Source of the DNA: Azohydromonas australica DSM 1124
GTDB lineage: Bacteria > Pseudomonadota > Gammaproteobacteria > Burkholderiales > Burkholderiaceae_C
DNA: 64,000 bases
Assembly: GCF_000430725.1 (NCBI RefSeq)
Contig: NZ_KE387207.1
Span: 196,577 to 260,576, forward strand
Direction of reading: 5' to 3'
The first letter of the stretch is position 1. Each line of letters starts with the position of its first letter. Shown here piece after piece: positions 61,202 to 64,000 of this stretch. A model generated the notes under the pieces. The model worked only from the letters and a program-made list of their open reading frames with translations. It was not told where the DNA came from and searched no databases. Both the position numbers and the translations under genes were made by a program.

Positions 61202-61249
61202 GGGAGCAGCCATGGCATGCATTTCTTCATCAGCCGTCAGTTGCCGCTG

Positions 61250-63082
61250 TCAGCGCCCGGGGCTCATCGCATCCAGGTCGATTTCCACCGGCGCGCGCTC
61301 GGGCGTGTAGCGCGCGCCGGCGGCCGGGGCGGCGGCCACCGGCGGGACGGCCGGCTGCAGCGCGGTGTTGGTGGGCGCCGGGCGCGAGGAGGCCAGGCGC
61401 GGCGTGATCAGGAACATGCGTTCGATGCGCGCGCTGCTGCTGGTCTTGTTCTTGAACAGGTTGCCCACCACCGGCACGTCGCCCAGGCCCGGCACCTTGT
61501 CCACGTTGGCAGAGCTCACCTCGCGCGTCATGCCGCCGATGAGCAGGCTCTCGCCCTCGGCGATCAGCGCCTGCGTGTTGATGCTGGAGCGCTCGACGAT
61601 CGGGATCTGGTCCACCTGGCGCCCGGTGAGCGAGCCGTCCTCCACGTTGACCAGCAGCTTGATGCGCGTGGCGTCCTGGTCGCGGAACACGTGCGGCGTC
61701 ACGCGCAGCGAGGTGCCGGCGCTGACGTTGAACAGGTCCACCTCCTCGCGCCCAGCCACGCGCACGAAGAAGGTGGAGGTGTTGTCGAACACCGCTTCCA
61801 CGTTGGAGAGCGTCACCACCTGCGGGCTGGAGACCACGCGCGCCGCGCCCTCGGCCTGCAGCGCGTTGATGCGCGCGATGAACTGCCCCAGCGAGCCCAG
61901 CACCGTGGTGGCCACGCCGCCGCGGCCCAGCGTGCCGGCGGCCAGGTTGCCGAAGGAGGCGGAGTTGCCGGCGTTGTTCCAGCGCCAGTTGACGCCCAGC
62001 TCGCGCAGCCGGTCGGTGTTGACGTCGATGATGGTCGCCTCGATCTCCAGCGACTGCGGCTCCACGTCCAGCGCGGCGATGAGCTGCTCGTAGCGCACCA
62101 GCCGCTCGGCCACGTCGCGCACGATGATGGCGTTCAGGCGCGGCTCGGCCTCGATGGTGACCTGGCGCGGGTCGTAGGCCACCGCCGGCCCGGCCGGGGC
62201 GCTGGCCGTGGGGCTTTCGCCCGCGGGCGCCGCGGTGCTGTTGAGCGCGTTGACCAGCGCATCCACCGCGCGGCCGCGCGCGGCGTCGGCCGACTCCTTG
62301 CCGCGCTCGGCCGACGTGGGCGCCACGCCCTGCGAGGACAGGCCCTGGCCCTTGAGCTTGGGCAGCGTCGGCCGCAGCGCGACGTCCTGCGCGCCTGCAC
62401 CACTGGGGCGCGAACCCACCAGCGAGCGCAGGATGGACGCCACCCCGGGCACCACGATCTGCCGCCCGCCGAGGTTCACGGTGGTGTCCTGCGCCCAGGC
62501 GTAGCGCAGGTAGAAGACCTTGAAATCCATCTGCCCCGGCACGGCCGGCGCGGTGGCCGCGGTCTGCACCGACTGCGCGGCGCGGATGAGCTCGTCCACC
62601 TGCTCGGCGAAGCGCTTGGTGCCGCTGATCACGAGCTGGCTGCCCGCGGTCAGGCGCAGCGTGTTGCGCGCGTCGGGCAGGCCCAGCGCCTGCGCCTCGC
62701 GCATCACGCGCTCGGCGGCGGCGGGCGCCAGGGCCTGGCTGCGGTTGACCAGCTCGGCGGCCGGCACCACGTGCATGGCCGCGCCGTCGTAGTAGGTCAC
62801 CAGGTTGTAGACGCGCGCCACGTCGCGCAGCACGCGCTCGGCCGGGCCGCTGAAGTTGCCGTTGACGCTGCCCGCGAGCTGCGGGCTGATCACGGCCGGC
62901 ACGTCCACCGAGGCGAAGAGGTTCTGCAGGAACGCGGCCACCGGCTGCTCGCGCGCGGTGAGCGTCAGCGGGCGCGCCGCGTTGGGCATCGGTGCGGCCA
63001 GTGTGGTGGCCGTGGCGGCGGCGCAGAGCAGGGCGCAGGCGGCGCGGCGCAGGGCGCGCGGCAGGGCAGTGACGGTGTTCAC
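61250..63082 (-). CDS. sctC: Type III secretion outer-membrane secretin SctC
   Basis: 610 residues. Signal peptide (RRAACALLCAAATATTLAAP). N0/N1 periplasmic domains (REQPVAAFLQNLFASVDVPA, NTLRLTAGSQLVISGTKRFA), N3 domain (VTIEAEPRLNAIIVRDVAER), then the secretin core with SLEIEATIIDVNTDRLRELG, VVSSPQVVTLSNVEAVFDNT and the C-terminal VPGLGDVPVVGNLF. YscC/HrcC family, forms the outer-membrane ring. GTG start overlaps the sctV stop (GTGA). Confidence 0.95.
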   Translation of the reverse strand: MNTVTALPRALRRAACALLCAAATATTLAAPMPNAARPLTLTAREQPVAAFLQNLFASVDVPAVISPQLAGSVNGNFSGPAERVLRDVARVYNLVTYYDGAAMHVVPAAELVNRSQALAPAAAERVMREAQALGLPDARNTLRLTAGSQLVISGTKRFAEQVDELIRAAQSVQTAATAPAVPGQMDFKVFYLRYAWAQDTTVNLGGRQIVVPGVASILRSLVGSRPSGAGAQDVALRPTLPKLKGQGLSSQGVAPTSAERGKESADAARGRAVDALVNALNSTAAPAGESPTASAPAGPAVAYDPRQVTIEAEPRLNAIIVRDVAERLVRYEQLIAALDVEPQSLEIEATIIDVNTDRLRELGVNWRWNNAGNSASFGNLAAGTLGRGGVATTVLGSLGQFIARINALQAEGAARVVSSPQVVTLSNVEAVFDNTSTFFVRVAGREEVDLFNVSAGTSLRVTPHVFRDQDATRIKLLVNVEDGSLTGRQVDQIPIVERSSINTQALIAEGESLLIGGMTREVSSANVDKVPGLGDVPVVGNLFKNKTSSSARIERMFLITPRLASSRPAPTNTALQPAVPPVAAAPAAGARYTPERAPVEIDLDAMSPGR

Positions 63083-64000
63083 GCGGCCTCCAGCATCGGC
63101 GCGGCCGGCAGGGCCACGCGTTCGAGCACGTCGAGCTGCAGCGTGGGCATGAGCTCGTGATAGGACAGCACGGGGGTGTCGAAGCACTCGGCCTCGACCA
63201 GTCGCCGCACGTGCCAGCGGATGTCGATGGGGGTGAGCAGCGCCGAGGGCTGGTGGCGGTGCACCGCGGCGCACAGCGCCTGGCTGATGCGCTGCGCCAC
63301 CGCCGGCTCCAGCGCCAGCTGCGAGCCGCTGCTGTTGGTGCGCACGCCCTGGCGCAGCAGGTCTTCCAGCGCCGGGTCCAGCATCAGCGCGCGCAGCTTG
63401 CCGGTGGGCGCCACCTGCCAGCTGATCTGGCGCTTGAGCGCGATGCGGGCCAGCTCGGCCAGCGAGTGCGCGTCCTTCTCGCGCTGCGCGGCGTCGGCCA
63501 GCGCCTCCAGGATGTCGCGCAGATTGCGGATGGAGACACCTTCGCCCACCAGGCGGCGCAGCACCTCGGCCACGCGCTGCATGGGCAGCGCGCGCAGCAC
63601 CTCCTTGACCACGTCGGGCATGTCGGTGGAGGCGCGGGTGAGCAGCAGCGTGGTGTCCTGCGTGCCCAGGAACAGCGGCGTCTGCCGGCGCAGCGCGTGC
63701 CGCAGCGCGTCGGCCAGGCCGCGCGCCACGTCTTCCGTGGGCAGCGGCCCGTGCGCCAGCGGCACCTCGAAGGCCAGCAGCTCCCAGTCGTCCTCGCCCG
63801 CGCCGTGCAGGTGCACGCGCGGCAGGTGCAGGCCGAGCTGGAGCTGGAAGTCGTCCAGCACCTCCTCCAGCGCGCGGGCCAGCCTGGCGGCGCCGTCGTC
63901 CGCCAGCAGCCGCGACGGCACGCGCAGCAGCAGCGGCACGGCGGGGCGCGCCTGCGGCAGCGCGGTGGAGGTGACCTGCGGCGCGGTCTGCAGCCGCTTC
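63079..64000 (-). CDS. sctV: Type III secretion export gate SctV, C-terminal part (N terminus beyond window)
   Basis: The frame stays open to the window edge, so only about the last 307 residues are seen; these match the cytoplasmic domain of the FlhA/YscV/HrcV export gate, which forms a nonameric ring. Landmarks: PLFLGTQDTTLLLTRA, DVVKEVLRALPMQRVAEVLR, GVSIRNLRDILEALADAAQR, PALEDLLRQGVRTNSSGSQL. The membrane domain would lie to the right of the window. It is the most upstream secretion gene visible. Confidence 0.94.
   Translation of the reverse strand, partial: KRLQTAPQVTSTALPQARPAVPLLLRVPSRLLADDGAARLARALEEVLDDFQLQLGLHLPRVHLHGAGEDDWELLAFEVPLAHGPLPTEDVARGLADALRHALRRQTPLFLGTQDTTLLLTRASTDMPDVVKEVLRALPMQRVAEVLRRLVGEGVSIRNLRDILEALADAAQREKDAHSLAELARIALKRQISWQVAPTGKLRALMLDPALEDLLRQGVRTNSSGSQLALEPAVAQRISQALCAAVHRHQPSALLTPIDIRWHVRRLVEAECFDTPVLSYHELMPTLQLDVLERVALPAAPMLEAA

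Noticed and set aside
59846..63160. 1104-codon plus-strand open frame across sctD and sctC
   Set aside because: It runs antisense over the well-supported sctD and sctC genes and through repeat copy D; composition is shadow-like and no motif is present.

Overview
This is a GC-rich bacterial chromosome segment (roughly 70% G+C by eye) with tight gene packing. It has many 1- or 4-base stop/start overlaps, GTG starts, and third codon positions that are almost always G or C. The gene content and order (bolA-murA-hisGDCBHAF; rsmD-coaD-fdx; prs-rplY-pth with tRNA-Gln and ispE-lolB; mutM-x-mutY; nadK-recN-rapZ; hrcA; gltIJKL) fit the Betaproteobacteria, order Burkholderiales, most likely a Comamonadaceae/Sphaerotilaceae-type organism. 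The family-level placement is inference.

Layout. 1-5 kb: the 3' part of a molybdopterin oxidoreductase, a lipoprotein metallopeptidase and an ABC-2 exporter. 5-14 kb: bolA, murA, seven histidine genes, then rsmD, coaD and a ferredoxin gene in one co-directional run. hisF overlaps rsmD, and no hisI or hisE follows. 14-20 kb (minus strand): pth, rplY, prs, tRNA-Gln, ispE, lolB and a TPR protein. 20-24 kb: mutM, a coiled-coil protein that resembles a dynamin stalk without its GTPase, and mutY. 23.5-29 kb: LON-like domain protein, rapZ, recN and nadK (minus), then hrcA and a CAT-anticodon tRNA (plus). 29-38 kb: accessory genes, namely GST/DoxX with a divergent LysR regulator, a two-gene sensory system (CHASE3-GAF-PAS-PAS kinase and REC-PAS protein), and a small stress-type cluster (DUF4142, CBS, host-attachment family, a 79-residue protein, a glycine-zipper lipoprotein). 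38-46.6 kb: HNH endonuclease, enoyl-CoA hydratase, thioesterase, an Atm1-type exporter, the glutamate/aspartate importer gltIJKL, and a lipoprotein with peptidoglycan-binding and DUF4384 regions.

47.3-64 kb is the most unusual part: a minus-strand type III secretion (T3SS) locus, read right to left as sctV (cut by the window end), sctC, sctD, a small needle candidate, sctI, sctJ, sctK-like, sctL, sctN, sctO, sctP-like, two unrecognised genes, a soluble histidine kinase and its FixJ-type response regulator, sctQ, sctR, sctS and sctT. A two-component system therefore sits inside the secretion gene run. Four copies of a dispersed palindromic element (about 155 bp core, about 290 bp in the two best copies) occupy the four large gaps of this locus, and I found none in the first 46 kb. 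A different, REP-like palindromic repeat lies in frame inside sctQ. I saw no translocon, effector or sctU gene; sctU could lie beyond the right edge.

No IS transposase, phage gene, CRISPR array or rRNA gene was seen. Most starts were chosen from conserved N termini, visible ribosome-binding sites and operon overlaps.
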